From assembly GCF_048771995.1 (NCBI RefSeq), contig NC_133026.1:122906501-122970500 (forward strand): a DNA stretch of 64,000 nucleotides. The letters are read 5' to 3'. The DNA comes from Taeniopygia guttata. Taxonomy: Eukaryota > Chordata > Aves > Passeriformes > Estrildidae. A model generated the notes under the pieces. That model was given only the letters and a program-made list of their open reading frames with translations. It did no database searches and had not been told where the DNA came from. The translations under genes were made by a program, and so were the position numbers. Within the stretch, counting starts at the first letter, position 1. The number at the start of each line of letters is the position of its first letter. Shown piece after piece: positions 1-12,784 of this stretch.

Positions 1-3000
1 GAAAAAAATATGCTGTCAAATCATCATGTTCTACAGCAGAAGTGGACAATAACAAGAAAGACTCAGTAACTTTTTAGTTGTTTACTACTAACACTGTGAT
101 TTACAGAGAATAAAGTGTCCAGTTCCTTACAAGACATGATGTGAATCTGTTGGAATGATTTGACCTAGTAGTGTTAGAGCATACATGACTTAGATAAGTC
201 ATTCATAATTTATCATCTACAAGTGGTATCTTCTTACCTACCAGTGTTCTCAGATGGATCCCATTAAATCCTGTTTCACAGTGGTCATGGATTTCTTCTA
301 CATTTGATTATAAAGGCAGGATTTGTTTTCAGACATTAGATCATAATTTGATTACTGATGCCCACATGAGTGTCAAACACTGGCAGTAAAGATAGCATGT
401 GTTCAGTCTCAGATTGAAATTCAGCATCCAGGACAACCAAAATAAGATGGAAGACTTGGTTTGTCCTGGACTTAGAACAGGATCAAAGTTGTGTGTGCAT
501 GCACATAGCTGCAGAGTTACAAGGGGACTGCGGAGGCAAATTCCTGTATGTTCCTGCCTGTCTACCTGCCCACCCGCTTGTGGGCTATGAGAAAGATTAA
601 GAAAGGTTTAAAGAACTGTTTTCCCTTCTGTATTCTTGGGCCTTTCTACTGATTTCTGCAAGATTCTTTGAACTGCGATCTAATTTCCCTACTTCTTCCA
701 CTGCGTTGTACCTTATGATTGCAAAGTACAACTTACACAGCTTGCTGGTCCTCGGAGAAGAGCAACAGTTTGAGCTTTTGCAGGTTTCCACCAGTAGGGG
801 AGAATGAACAGGGAACTCTTCCTGTCCTAGTCAAGGGGTAGATACAAACCATCCTGTGTATTTTTCACCCACAGAAATTAATTGTCTGATCATTTTTGTG
901 CCTGTCAGGTTTTAGTTTAGCTGGTTTTCACCAAGGAAGAAATCTGAATTACTGTATTCCTATTGGAATAGTAATTATTTCAGACTTCTGTTTTCTTCAA
1001 GAGTCTCAGTTGTCTAAGGAGTCTCTACTGAGTCTCTGTCTACTCAGTTTCTCAGGCATCTTTTGATTTGTGCAATATACTTAATTCAGAACTAGCAATT
1101 CCACAGGTGTTTCAATACAAAACTGATTAACAAAATGTCATGCAGATAGACACTTTCCAGAGTACTGCTACCATGTTTAACTATAAAAAGAAGTTTGATA
1201 AACCTTTAGCTTTGTTTCAGTAGTTGCTTTACATCAATTTAAAGCCCACTAAATGCTAAAACCACTTCCAAGACTGTACACCATGGATTGATCTAAATTT
1301 ACTACTTTGATTTTCCTTGCCATCTGTCAAATTATAGACTTTCATTCCATGTATATTGCCAGATAACAGTCACTAAATATAAAAAAAAAATTATTGCAGA
1401 GCTGACATTGCTATCTCTAAAAGTCAAATAAATCTAAATACAAGTACGTTAAAAAAAGGGACGTGAAGGAGATTTGATTAAACTCAGAAAGAATCTAAGG
1501 ATTTTCAGGAATGATTGGTAAATGGTATTATTTACATGAATAAGATATGTTCAAAATGCAACAGCAGGAGGATAACAGAAGTCTGAAATAACCACTGTAG
1601 ATAAAGTAATTGTACCTGGTAGCACTCCTGATCTGGAGTACTTGCTCCCAGTAGCAGCTGAATATTATCAGTTGTTAGTAGGCATTTTAATTTGTTTTAA
1701 ATTCCCTGAGATTAACTGGACTAAAATTTAGGAGCTCAACTTACTTTTGAAAGAAAGATTGTGGGTAAGTGTTAGAAGTACAATCTCCTTAATATTAATT
1801 CTGATGTAAGAAGAATATGGGAATTTATAAATGACTGAAAGTACTGCATTTTTATGTGACTTACTACGTTCAGAGTTAGAGATTATGAAAAAATAGATTG
1901 AATGCTCTCTTGTATATTTTAGAACAATTTTGTTAAGTAAGTTTATGTCAATAAAATTTTATTGTGTGCTTTTTATTATATTTCCCTGTCCTTTTTAAGT
2001 TTGGAATACAATTTAAATTGATCTTGGTATAATACATTTTTAAATCAAAAGTAGCATAAAGGATCAGAACAATTATCTCCTTTAGCAGGTAACGTATTTG
2101 GAAACACATCAATACTCTAGAAAAAATGCATATTATTCTTTCCATCAAACATGAAAAATCTATCAGTTCCTCTAGCTCACTTATGTGCCACAAAAACAAT
2201 AGACTCTTGGAGTCTGTCAAATCTTAGATTAATAATAAATGAGCACCAAATGATAAACAGAACCTTTCACCGTTCTGCTGCTGAAGATTACTGCAGGGTA
2301 AATACTAACAGGAAACTGAGCAATGTTAAACACATGGCTTAATGGATACATGATTTACAATATAAAAATAAATCCAGAATTCACACTAAACTAAAAAGAG
2401 TATGTATTAAAAAATAATAATGTGCTTTGAAACACAAATTATATGGAAAATATTTTAAAAGTAACTAATTTTCAATATTTAGTTGCAGAAATGTCGAGAG
2501 AATTTGGAGTTGTCTTAGGCTGTACAATTAATGATTTTGATTTGTTAATACTGCTGAGGTAAAGCTGTATGATAATTGGGAAGAGAAATGCTATTTGAGA
2601 AGCATAAAGGACCTAAAATTTCATCAGAATTTCGTTGGAGAGAATGAAATTACCCACATCACAATACGTTCAGAAAGGAGTCCTTGCTATTGTCATGCTT
2701 ATAGAACGACAGACCCCATTAGAATTTATCTTTTAGAAAATGAAGACAAGAAAATATCTTCTGACACCACGTTTTAATATGGCCAGCTGGAGGATCATGC
2801 ATTTAGGAATCTTACCTAAACAACTTCTGACAGCAGTAACAATAATAAGCATCTGAGTCCCAATACAAAGATAGACCAGCCATACCTTCATCTTGTCATA
2901 AATAGGAAAGTAAGCAGAAACAGGTATTTGAGAGAATTTTTTCCTTTGTTTAGCACATAAGTGAAATTACTAGCAATCTAATAGTAGTAACCCCTTGTAT

Positions 3001-3821
3001 TGCCAAAAGTCTGTTGAAAATATGTCTCATCGTGAAAGTAGCTCAGTATAACTGAGTTGCCTGTTTCTTATATGTAAATCAAAATTACTTTTATAAAAAA
3101 ACAGATAGAAAACACTGATCAAGGAGATACCATGCTTAAAAAATAACTATGAGTGCCTAAATTTCTTTGCCCAGTGCACCAACACTTTTTCTGAGAAATT
3201 AATATGTGATTCTAACTAGGAACTGCTCTGCTCATGGGGATTTTGAGTCCTCAACCACCACGCTGATGGCACCCTGTAGCACTTAGGGTGGGTTGCTATA
3301 CAATTTGTCCCCCATCCAAAGAGGTGAGACTGCAGTGGAGGCATTTCATTAAACACAATGTCACTTTAGTCTCTCTCTCTCTCTCTGTGACCATCTTAAT
3401 GCTCTGATTTCCTATGGGGAGGTTACCTATGATTTTTGATGCCAGAGCAGGACCCCACTGTAAATAGTAAGTGTTAATGCAAAATGCTTATTCAGGAGCA
3501 GATCAGAGCTTGCGAAGAATTGGAAATGTACTCCTGGATTTTGCAGCAATAGTAGGCAGAAGATTGTATAAAATGCCAAATAGATTGCATTCACATTCCT
3601 GGACAGTTTCTGCTACTGGAACTTGCATTTACAGCTCTTCCTTAGAGGAAGAAGGAGAGGCAGCAGGGTAAAGTCTGTTACTGAGATGCAAGATAAGAAA
3701 ATAATCATCATTCCACAAAAGACTAGACTTGGAAATGAGAGTGTTAATTAATCTACTCCTAACTCAGCTATTCCTTCTTAACACCTCTCCTGAACATACA
3801 AATTTCCCCCATCCAGGACCA
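1..3821. other. Intergenic DNA, no gene seen
   Basis: This stretch is AT-rich and has only short chance reading frames with no recognisable protein. A short (CT)8 run lies at 3371-3386. I see no repeat family, RNA gene or promoter that I can name. It is probably part of the gene-poor interval that lies upstream of STMN2 in other amniotes. Confidence 0.6.
3371..3386. repeat. (CT)8 microsatellite
   Basis: Eight uninterrupted CT units are visible directly. The tract is short and probably only mildly length-variable. Confidence 0.85.
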
Positions 3822-3928
3822 ATGATTTTGGTTAGACAGGACATTAAAGATCATTTAATTCCAACCTCCCTGCTATGGGTAGGGACATCTTCCACTAGCC
3901 CAGGCTGCTTAGAGGCTCAAGGAAATGA
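3822..3928 (-). mobile_element. CR1 LINE 3' fragment
   Basis: Read on the + strand, this has the reverse-complement CR1 tail signature: AAAGATCATTTAATTCCAAC, then CCTGCTATGGGTAGGGACAT, then TTCCACTAGCCCAGGCTGCT. This matches the usual avian CR1 3' end order (ATCATCTAGTTCCAACC, CCATGGGCAGGGACACC, TTCCACTAGACCAGGTTGCT). About 100 bases survive. It is 5'-truncated, as is usual for CR1, and carries no coding capacity. Confidence 0.85.
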
Positions 3929-3969
3929 AAGGTCCTGGGAAAAGGAGTCACCTCTCTGAGCTTAATGGC

Positions 3970-3998
3970 AAAATCCTGGTTCTATAGACCAGGATTTT
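3970..3998. repeat. Perfect 11-bp inverted repeat (hairpin)
   Basis: AAAATCCTGGT at 3970-3980 and ACCAGGATTTT at 3988-3998 are exact reverse complements around the 7-base loop TCTATAG. It lies about 40 bases beyond the CR1 scrap. Its function is unknown, and chance or a small palindromic mutation is possible. Confidence 0.8.
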
Positions 3999-4199
3999 CT
4001 TGGGTTTCCACTTAAGAAAAGTCTCGTTACTCTATTTCAAAGTCCTCACAATGTCACACTGTCATTTTCTGCTATAAACATGATAAAAAACCCATCTAAA
4101 TGACCTCTGGAAAATAAATATATTAATAGCAACAACTCATCTTCCCTGCAAGAGCCAGGCTTAATTCCAATGTAGGGGACTATGATACAGTTTGAATTC

Positions 4200-4224
4200 C
4201 TAATAGCCCACGTAGGGCTATTAG
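4200..4224. repeat. Perfect 10-bp inverted repeat (hairpin)
   Basis: CTAATAGCCC at 4200-4209 pairs exactly with GGGCTATTAG at 4215-4224 around the loop ACGTA. It has no link to a gene that I can see. Confidence 0.8.
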
Positions 4225-6977
4225 TTGAGACCCAAGTAGGATGAGTATGAAATAGGGATGTGTGTCTTCAGGACTATGTGTTCACCACATTAAAAAAATT
4301 TCTATGAGTTCAAAAAAAAAAGAACAGATAGCCCTTTTCTGATTGTTTTGCTGCCAAAACCTCAGACTATTTTATGACCAAAATTAATGATGCATGTATC
4401 TTTCAATCCAATATCATTCCTTTCTCAAATACAAACATTAACAATCATAACAAGTTCACACAAAATTATTTTTTCAGTATAGAGAAAAGGCAGAGAGAAT
4501 GGATATCACTAATCCATCACTATCATTTGTAATCCTCGCACAGTTAGCACTGTGCTTTCAGTCTTTACATTCAGCCATTCTTCCATTGTTTCTATCATTT
4601 TCCCACTCTTTTTCTGCCTGGTCCTTGTGTTGCCACTTACTCCTGGACTATTGCTGGATCACCTGGCTGTACAGAATAAGTTATCAAATTCAACATGTCT
4701 AAAACCATACAAAAAAAGGATCACCAGGGGGTCCTTACCATTCACCTCTGGCAGGAATTCAAGCTTTGCTTTTTTCAAGCCCGCATCTTCTTAGCCCAGT
4801 GGCCACAGAAGGAACTAAAACAGCCAACAGAACACCACAAAATATATATGTGCATTTTCAAATCAGCTTGCTAAAAGGTTAAAACTAAAAATCTCACATG
4901 CTTCTCTACTTGATCATTTTGTACCTTTTTCACTGCTGCACAGATCCAGGGCTTAGGAGAGCAGATAGAACAAAGGGTGAACCACAGCTTTAAATCACCA
5001 TATTTTGGGTTTTAATTTTTCTTCTCAATGTAAAGATGGTGATACATTAGGAGGCAGTGACATAATTTTAAAAATCATACCAATTATACCAAGTTTCCAT
5101 TAGTCCTCTACTGAACATTCCCTTCTGCCACTTCTATTAATGCTTATTTCTATAATTCCAGGAAAAAGAATACGAAAAGCTTTGAAAGCAATGGGTTTAC
5201 ACACAGGTACATCTTTCTCAGCATCCAAACAAAAAAATAAAAAGGAAAGAGAAAAAGGCCTAAACTTTGTCACCAAGGGTGCTAACTCCACAAGCCTTAA
5301 TAGTCTCAGGGCCCCTCCACTTTCTCTCATAGTTTTCAAGAGCAGCCTCATCTCAGGGTTATTATTGTGGATTTCGCCAGCAAGAATTCAGTCTTCTCAA
5401 GAATTACTGCAAAACCTTTTATGTGAAATGCCCAAATGCCTTGCAAATACATATTCATTAAATTCCATTGTAGTCAGTGACATTGTATTACTGAGAAACA
5501 GGCAGGTTGAAATAAGGAGGAGGTAAGTGACCTTCCTAAAGTTATAGTAGAAACCAGAGGCATATTTTACACATCCTTGCTGTTCTCTCATAAGAGCAGT
5601 ATCTTTTCTTACCCCACCTGCAGTTTTGGTGCCCAGATTATTCATGGTTCAATGAACATCCAAATTACCAGAGTACTAAAGAAAAAATGGCCTGAGATAC
5701 TGTTTAAGTCCGTCACAGGAAACCTGTTCAGACTAACACCAGTCCAGTCATAAAAAATTGCTCATGCCAGCCTGGTACTAGTAGAAAGACTGATATTCAG
5801 TGCCAGCTACTATTTGGCAGAGGCCTTTAGCTCCATGCTATAATTTTAGGCATTTGCAGAAAGAAAGAGTAAAAACCATCTCTACTTCTATACATTCTTC
5901 AGATCAGCACACTTACAAATGGGTAAAAAAAAAAAAAGAAACCAGAGCAAATGCCATGTGTTTTATAAACCTCAAAAGCTTTTTTTTCTACATGCTTTCT
6001 GCACATCAAGGCACCCACTAAATCTGCCCCATCAGGAAGAATTCACTTGAGGAACTGTCTTGTTGATTTCTATCAGGAACCAAGGAAAGCAATTTTCCAG
6101 AGAAGATGCATGAAAAACCCACACTGTCATTTCTTACCAATATTTCACTGAGGACAGAGCTGCAGAAAGAGAAACAATGGGAGTCATCCCCTTATACCTA
6201 CCACCCAGCCAAGAAAGTGGCAGTCTCTCAGCATAATCACATCATCAGACTGCTTTGCAGTGTGGCTAGCCCTTGTTTCCTTTATGTGCTTGTTCATTAC
6301 TTATCTGTGCTGAAAATCAAAGCTTAATGGCTGACACTCATTTTTAATGAATCAGTGTGACAGACAGAAGGGACATGATCATTACTGCCATCCAAATATA
6401 TGCAACCATTGCTTTTGTTCTACTGCCCTTTCCACATCACTTGATCAAATTGGACATGGTTCTTGTGGATCATATGCCCAACCAATTTATAAACATCACC
6501 TGTTTCAGACCAAGAGGTTTTCTTAGTATTGTGCATAGCCCTTTACTCCCCTCCAGTAATGATAATTATCTGCTTTCTTTAAATAAATAATAAATAAATA
6601 GAGTGAACTGTGTCTAGTGAGATACAGTTTTAGAGATGGTAGAGCTTGTTTCTGCCTTTGTTCTACTTTTGTAAATTATTCTGCTGCAGCTACAAGGACA
6701 ACATAAGCCATTATGACCTGCAGCATTTCTCCAGGGATACAATACAAAAGTGGTCTATCAGAAATGCAATCAATTCCAGAGATGACTGCTTCCTGCACGC
6801 TTCCAAGCTGCTGCTTTATAAAACAGCTCCCCATAAAAGGAGCAGGAAATGCATGACATCGTTTAGCAACCAGTCATTAGAACTTAATGGAAGAGGATTA
6901 AAATAAAAAACCGCCATGCTTACAGACCTTTCCATACATTACCACAGCCTTTGAGAGGAGGAACTGGTGGCATATTA

Positions 6978-7019
6978 GGGTTAAGGTTAAGGTAGAGCCT
7001 TAACCCTTTCCTCTACCTT
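6978..7019. repeat. Interleaved inverted repeats (A-B-A'-B')
   Basis: Segment A (GGGTTAAGG, 6978-6986) pairs with A' (CCTTAACCC, 6998-7006). Segment B (AAGGTAGAG, 6989-6997) pairs with B' (CTCTACCTT, 7011-7019). The pairs cross, which is the order of an H-type pseudoknot. A second hairpin is also possible: GGTTAAGG (6985-6992) with CCTTAACC (6998-7005) around a 5-base loop. There is no evidence that it is transcribed. Confidence 0.7.
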
Positions 7020-7710
7020 CAGAGATGGAAATATCCCAAAATCAAATAAAAATCTTACTAGAAGGATAAGACAAACAAAAATCAAACCTCTGAATGAGAG
7101 TGGAGTCAAAGGTTAGATTTCTCCATTTTTACCTAAAAACCCCTGGGTTAAATGGAAGTGTGTTTCCTAATCTTTATTTCTCTGACCTGTCTTTCCTCAG
7201 GTGCTGTACCATGACATTTCTTGTGTTTTAGCAGTTGTCTCATTTCTAGTTGCCTACATGAAAGTTCATGTGCACTCCCTCTTGCCTATGCTTAAGGTAT
7301 AGCGAGAACAAACCATATAACCTCTGAAATTATATTCCTACTGATTTATTGTGAAGATATTCTTTATGCTAAAAGCACCTGGTGCACAGTACCATATGCA
7401 TTGATAATAATTCTGGCATAGCTTTTTTCTAGAGCAAAGCAAGTATTTACAGCTACAGCAAAATGCTGCTGCTGAAGATATTCTTATCACAATCAAAAGA
7501 TCACTTGAACAGTAGGAATATCTCCATCTCTTGAGGTTCAGTTGTCTCTAAATCACCCCCAGAAGGTTGTATGAATCTTTCTCCCCTCTGCAAGTTTTAA
7601 AACTGATGACTGCATGGTGCTGATAACCAATATCTGTATAAATGCTTTTCCCACTATATGTTAAATTATGTCGCTAAAAATAAGCTACAGATCATCTATC
7701 TTTAAAAAGC

Positions 7711-7749
7711 ATATTACGTATCTCTTAATGATTACATATCTCTTAAATG
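7711..7749 (+). repeat. Imperfect tandem duplication, about 19 bp unit
   Basis: Two adjacent copies of roughly ATTACRTATCTCTTAAATG are visible, differing by one substitution and one inserted base. This is a small local duplication with no visible function. Confidence 0.6.
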
Positions 7750-10700
7750 ACAAGTCTTTTCACTGTACTAAGCCAGGAGCCAGAGTAGAGGTAATGTTCT
7801 TTTTTGGCAACTTTTCTGTCTCTCCCACCACACAAGCACTGGGAGTCAGAGCACTGCCCGGCATGCAGGTGACCTGCTGCATGACAGAGCTATGTGATCA
7901 CACCTTGCCATCCCATAGCCTGAGGTCATTGCCAGCAAAATGCAGTTACAGGAATTCAAGGTACTCAACTGGTAGGAAACAACATCTTATAGTACTGTGA
8001 GAAGTGTTGACTCACAAGGTTTGTCTGACTCACATTAAATATTTACTGTTAATCACTACTTTAATCGTTCAGCTGTAATAAAAAGTATTCTCTGGAGCCA
8101 TGCCACCCCAGGCTGTGATCCAGCCATGCTCCACACCCAAGGTTATGTCAGCAAGCCAGCAAATGCTGTCTCCTGCCATCTCCAAAGCAGTGTGGCAAGG
8201 ACAGCTGTCTAACACTGGGAACAGCTGCCACTCCATGACCAGATCCTCATCCAGAAGGAGCAGTTGGGAAAAGGTGTATCTGAAAGCATCGCACACTGAG
8301 GGAAACTAAAAAAGCATTCTGGCCATTTCTGACTATTAGATCAAGGAAGATGCCTTCTCCCAGAGCACCAAACTTTAATTTATCACTCTTAAACCAATTG
8401 ATCTTCATTTGACTCAGAGTTTGACAATCTCTTGTGGTTTTGGCACAAGACTATACCACTTCTCTAAGGACAGTGTTTCAAATCTCCTACAATTGCCATC
8501 TATTTCATTCTTCATGTCATAAATGTCAAATATAGTGTTGCTGTTTATTGCTAAAAATCGTCATGTTCAACCCAAAGCAAGATTTATTTCATTACTATAC
8601 AAACACATTCATATATATAAGAAAAAAACCCCTGTTCTTCATGCCAAAAAATGACATAAACGCCAAGACTAGGAAACTTGAGATGTCCCTCAGCTATCTC
8701 TCTTCCTTTTTTCCAACTGCACATTTAATACGCCCAGCTTTCTTTCTACAGCTGTGAAATTATGCAGTGTTGCAACAATAAAGCTTAAATCAAAATGAAC
8801 ATAAGATATCAATAGGAAATTGTGGCTGCTTCAAATTAATACCCTTTATTATTGCAGTCATTTGGAGTTCAGGTATTCTGTGATGCTGAAAATCACCTAA
8901 ATGACTCATTTAAAACTTAGAAAAACACACTTTAATTTATCATGCACAGGTTTTTGAGAAGCATTTCTAGTGTGGAAATCACCAGCACCATCCACAAAGG
9001 TAAAATTCAGATCTAACTATCTGAAAGATCATTTTTACAGCACTTCTTATATAGATTTTTTAAAGTATATAGAAACAAAATATAATACAAGAAAGAATAT
9101 AACACTGCCTCAGAGCAAGGGCTTACTTTGAACTATGTTGTGCTTTCAGCCATGGTCATGAGGGGACATGTAGGGAAGAGAAAGAAAAGGGAACATATGG
9201 GATCTACCCAGTTTCAGCCACAGAAATTTTCTAATTCTGATAACCCAGAATCCTGGTAACTGGTAACCCAGTAAGTTAATGTCAACATATCTCCCAAGCA
9301 TTTGTCCAGTCTGCTTCCACACCCACCTGAACTTCACCTATATGAAACATCCTTTAAAACGAGCTCCACAAGTTCACTGCATGCCACACAAAGAGCCATA
9401 TCTTTTCCTTTGTTTTAAGCCTGATTCAAATTAATGCAATTAACCTAATCTTATGGGATCTGTATCTGAAAAATACAATGACCAGTTAGTTGATCTCTAG
9501 CATTCCTCACCATACCGCTCAGAATTGTGTGGACCTCTCCCAGACTTCCAAATCATTTATGTTTCAGGTTGAAGCATTCACCTCAGCTATTCACATTGTA
9601 CAGTAGATAATAGGAGTGCATTTGTAAAACAAAATTATTGATGTAGAGTCTCCAGGACCCTCAGCAGGCTTTTTTGTTCCAGTTAGTATAAAAATGATCT
9701 TGCGGTTTGTGTAGTCATTAGCAGTTGGATTGCACTGGGCTTGTTCCAGGATTGCACTAGGCATGTTCCAGGCTGGTTTTGTTTCCAAATGGAATTCAGT
9801 TCAAATGCTCCAAGACTGTCCTCTGCTTGAGCCAAAGTGCAGTAAGTGAGGATGATTTGAAGATATATTTCAATACACATGCCTGATCCGAACTAAAACT
9901 GGCAGATTTACCTTGGTTTTCCTCACACAGAAGTTGCTCCATAACTGTGAATTGTCCTTGTCACTATGCACTGAACCTTTTCCCCTTTAAGGACATACAT
10001 TTTGAAGATGGGAGGACCAGAAGTTCACATAGCCATCAAGGAGTGGGAAAACCATGAATATATTTGCTTTTATAATGATGTCTTCTGTTTTCTCCTTTAT
10101 TCTTTTCCTAAAAATTCTATTTGTTTTCTTTTCATGATACTGCTGAGCACTAAACTGACAATGTTATGGTCCTCAAGGATTCATTCCTGATTGGTAATGG
10201 TCTCCCAAAACACAACATTTTAATGTTAAGTCAAAATTGCTTTTCCCTGTATGTATTGCTATACATTTACCCATGTATCTCATTTTTGACACACATGTGA
10301 TATCTAAGAATTGATAGTAACATCTTGCATAGCACAAAAGTCAATTAATCAGCCCATTATGTCCCACAATGCTCTTCTGAGGTATGCAAGCATTATTATG
10401 TCCACTTAAATACTGTTATATCAATTTCTCAAGAGAGAAACCCACTCGGAAAAGCAAATTTAAACAAGGGGAGAGCTTTTCACCAGTGAAGCAATGAATT
10501 CCCCCTAAATTTCTCCTTCTTTTAGTAGATTAAAACTTGCCACAACTAGAAAGGAATCCTGGTAAACCCTTCTAGTAGAGCTACTTCCAGCACAGATCCT
10601 CCAGTTATTATGCAATTTGGGACCACTAATATCACCTAAATAACACATTATAACCTTGGGTTATCATGTCATAAAAGAGCATCTAAAAGCTAATTATGCT

Positions 10701-12761
10701 TTTGAATTGCCTTGCAATTCTCACCACTTGCCAGGAGCAACCTTAAGAAGGACATTCAGGTGCTCCAGATAGCAGCATTCTCTGGTAATAGCAACTCAAG
10801 TTCAAATAAGCACAGCTAAACTCCCTCTTTTTCACACTGAGATATTAAAGGTTTCTAAATTTAATACCAAGCTGCTGAATTTTAAGAATTTTAGTGCATA
10901 ACACCAGATGATAGGTTCTAGTAAGAATTCTTGAAAACAGAAAAAAAAAACATATAAAAAAAGAGATGTTGTAGCTCAGATCTAAATTCTGGCAGGACAT
11001 AACAGACATCTTAGCCAATACATCAGACTTTTTATGGTAATAGCTTGAATTGTAGCTTTTTATTCCTCTCTTAAAGAAAGACTGAGAGACATGAATGTTC
11101 CAGAATCAGAACAGAGACCCTTGAGAAGATGGGTATTAATGTGTATATCACGAGATTAAATATACTTAATACATTCTATTGTATAAAACATATTTATTGT
11201 AAAATTTAAATATATTTCATATATATGCATCTTATTGATGCCTTCTGGCTTTAGTGTTGGCATTCCGTCAGGTTGCATGTTCTTCATAAAAATGAAACCT
11301 GGAGAGCTTTTTGAAAATGAAAGTTTAAGTTCAAAAACTCTGATTTATGTCTTGTAAAGCAGCTTTTTGAGGCAAATACCCTCATGCTTGGCTTTTCTCA
11401 GGATAAGAACTTTTTAGCCTGTGTGATGAAAGCTGATCCAGTGCAGTGTGGATGACAAACATTAAGGTGTGCAGGTCTAAAGCACTGTGGTTTTAGTGTG
11501 TGTGTATTTGAGCTTCTTTCCCTCTGTCCCAACCAAGTGTCTTTGCTTTTTCAGTTGAAAGGCTTGTACCTTCCTCTGTAATAAAAAGACCCCACACAAA
11601 ACCAGACTGAATAATCCCTTGGATTGCACAAGGCAGAAACCCTTTGGGCATCACTGAAATTCTTGAAGGAAGTGAATTACAGGGGAAATCAAAGCAATAT
11701 CTCATTGCCTGCTGAGCATTTCCTGCCCAGTCCTCTCCAGCCTGTGCTCCAGTAGGAGGGGGCTGAGCAGGACCAGCCGAGATCTGTTCAAGTGCTTTGC
11801 CCTGTGAACCCCGCAGGTGCCTCTCTGCAAGCTGCCAGTGCAGATGAAGTCACAGCAGGATAAAGAGAGCTAAGCCAGCACAGATTATATCTGCAACCCT
11901 ACCAAAATGGGCTAGACACTGTAAAGGCACCTTTGTGTGAGATTCAGAAGTCACCCTCATCAGTAAGGCAATATCAATTCAACTATTGTATCCTAAGTCT
12001 GCTAGGGTTATGTCCTTGAAAAATGTGTAAGAAAGTTCTGAAGGTTCAAGTCTGCATCCATACCTGAAGGCTTTTCTTTAAGGGAGTACTTGTGAGGGTT
12101 TCCTTAGAGAAAGATCTTCTCCAGAAACTTTGCCTTGTACAATGATTTCTTCATCTGGAGAAGTGTGTTTCATTATGAATCTCTTTTTCACTGAGGAAAT
12201 GTGATTAATGTAACGCTAAGACACCACTAATTCAGAAAGGCTTCTCATCTCATATATTTCTTTTCCTAGTCTGCTGACTAAAGATATTTTGTAGCCTTAA
12301 CTTTTAGATTAAAGTAGTGGTTAAAACAATTGAAATGAAAATATGTTGGCTATTTTTATAGTCTGCAGGGATAATGTAATCCATTTAGCCTTTCATAAAA
12401 CCACATACAGAGGATAAAAATTTTAGGAAATCTATTAATTAACAAGTATGTGTGTGACTTTACCTAATACCCACGACAACAATATAAACCACTGTATATC
12501 CAAGCATATAATACTTGGATGAACTCTATACACTAGAGCCAGTATATGATGAAGAATCCTTTTAAAAGGTCACTGGCATAGAACTAAACCTGTTAAAGGA
12601 GGTTTTATTATACTCCATAAGTGTGCTTTGAAGAAGTTCCATTATATTCAATTACTATTGATTCATTAGGTATATGAACTGTACAGTTCTAATTAAAAAC
12701 CTTTTTCTTTCCCTCTTTAAAACCAGTGGGGAATCTTAAATAGATTTACTGTGACCATATT

Positions 12762-12784
12762 AAAAAAAAAAAAAAAAAAAAAAA
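12762..12784 (+). repeat. Poly-A tract (23 A)
   Basis: Twenty-three consecutive A residues are followed by G and five more A. I do not see target-site duplications or an obvious retrocopy body upstream, so this is most simply a mononucleotide microsatellite. Confidence 0.85.

Noticed and set aside
6976..6994. Telomere-like TTAGGG followed by TTAAGG units
   Set aside because: Only one exact TTAGGG unit is present. The rest belongs to the nested inverted repeats, so it is not an interstitial telomere.
11493..11900. Moderately GC-richer stretch with a 70-codon minus-strand frame
   Set aside because: No CpG enrichment, domain or repeat match was found. It looks like ordinary compositional variation.
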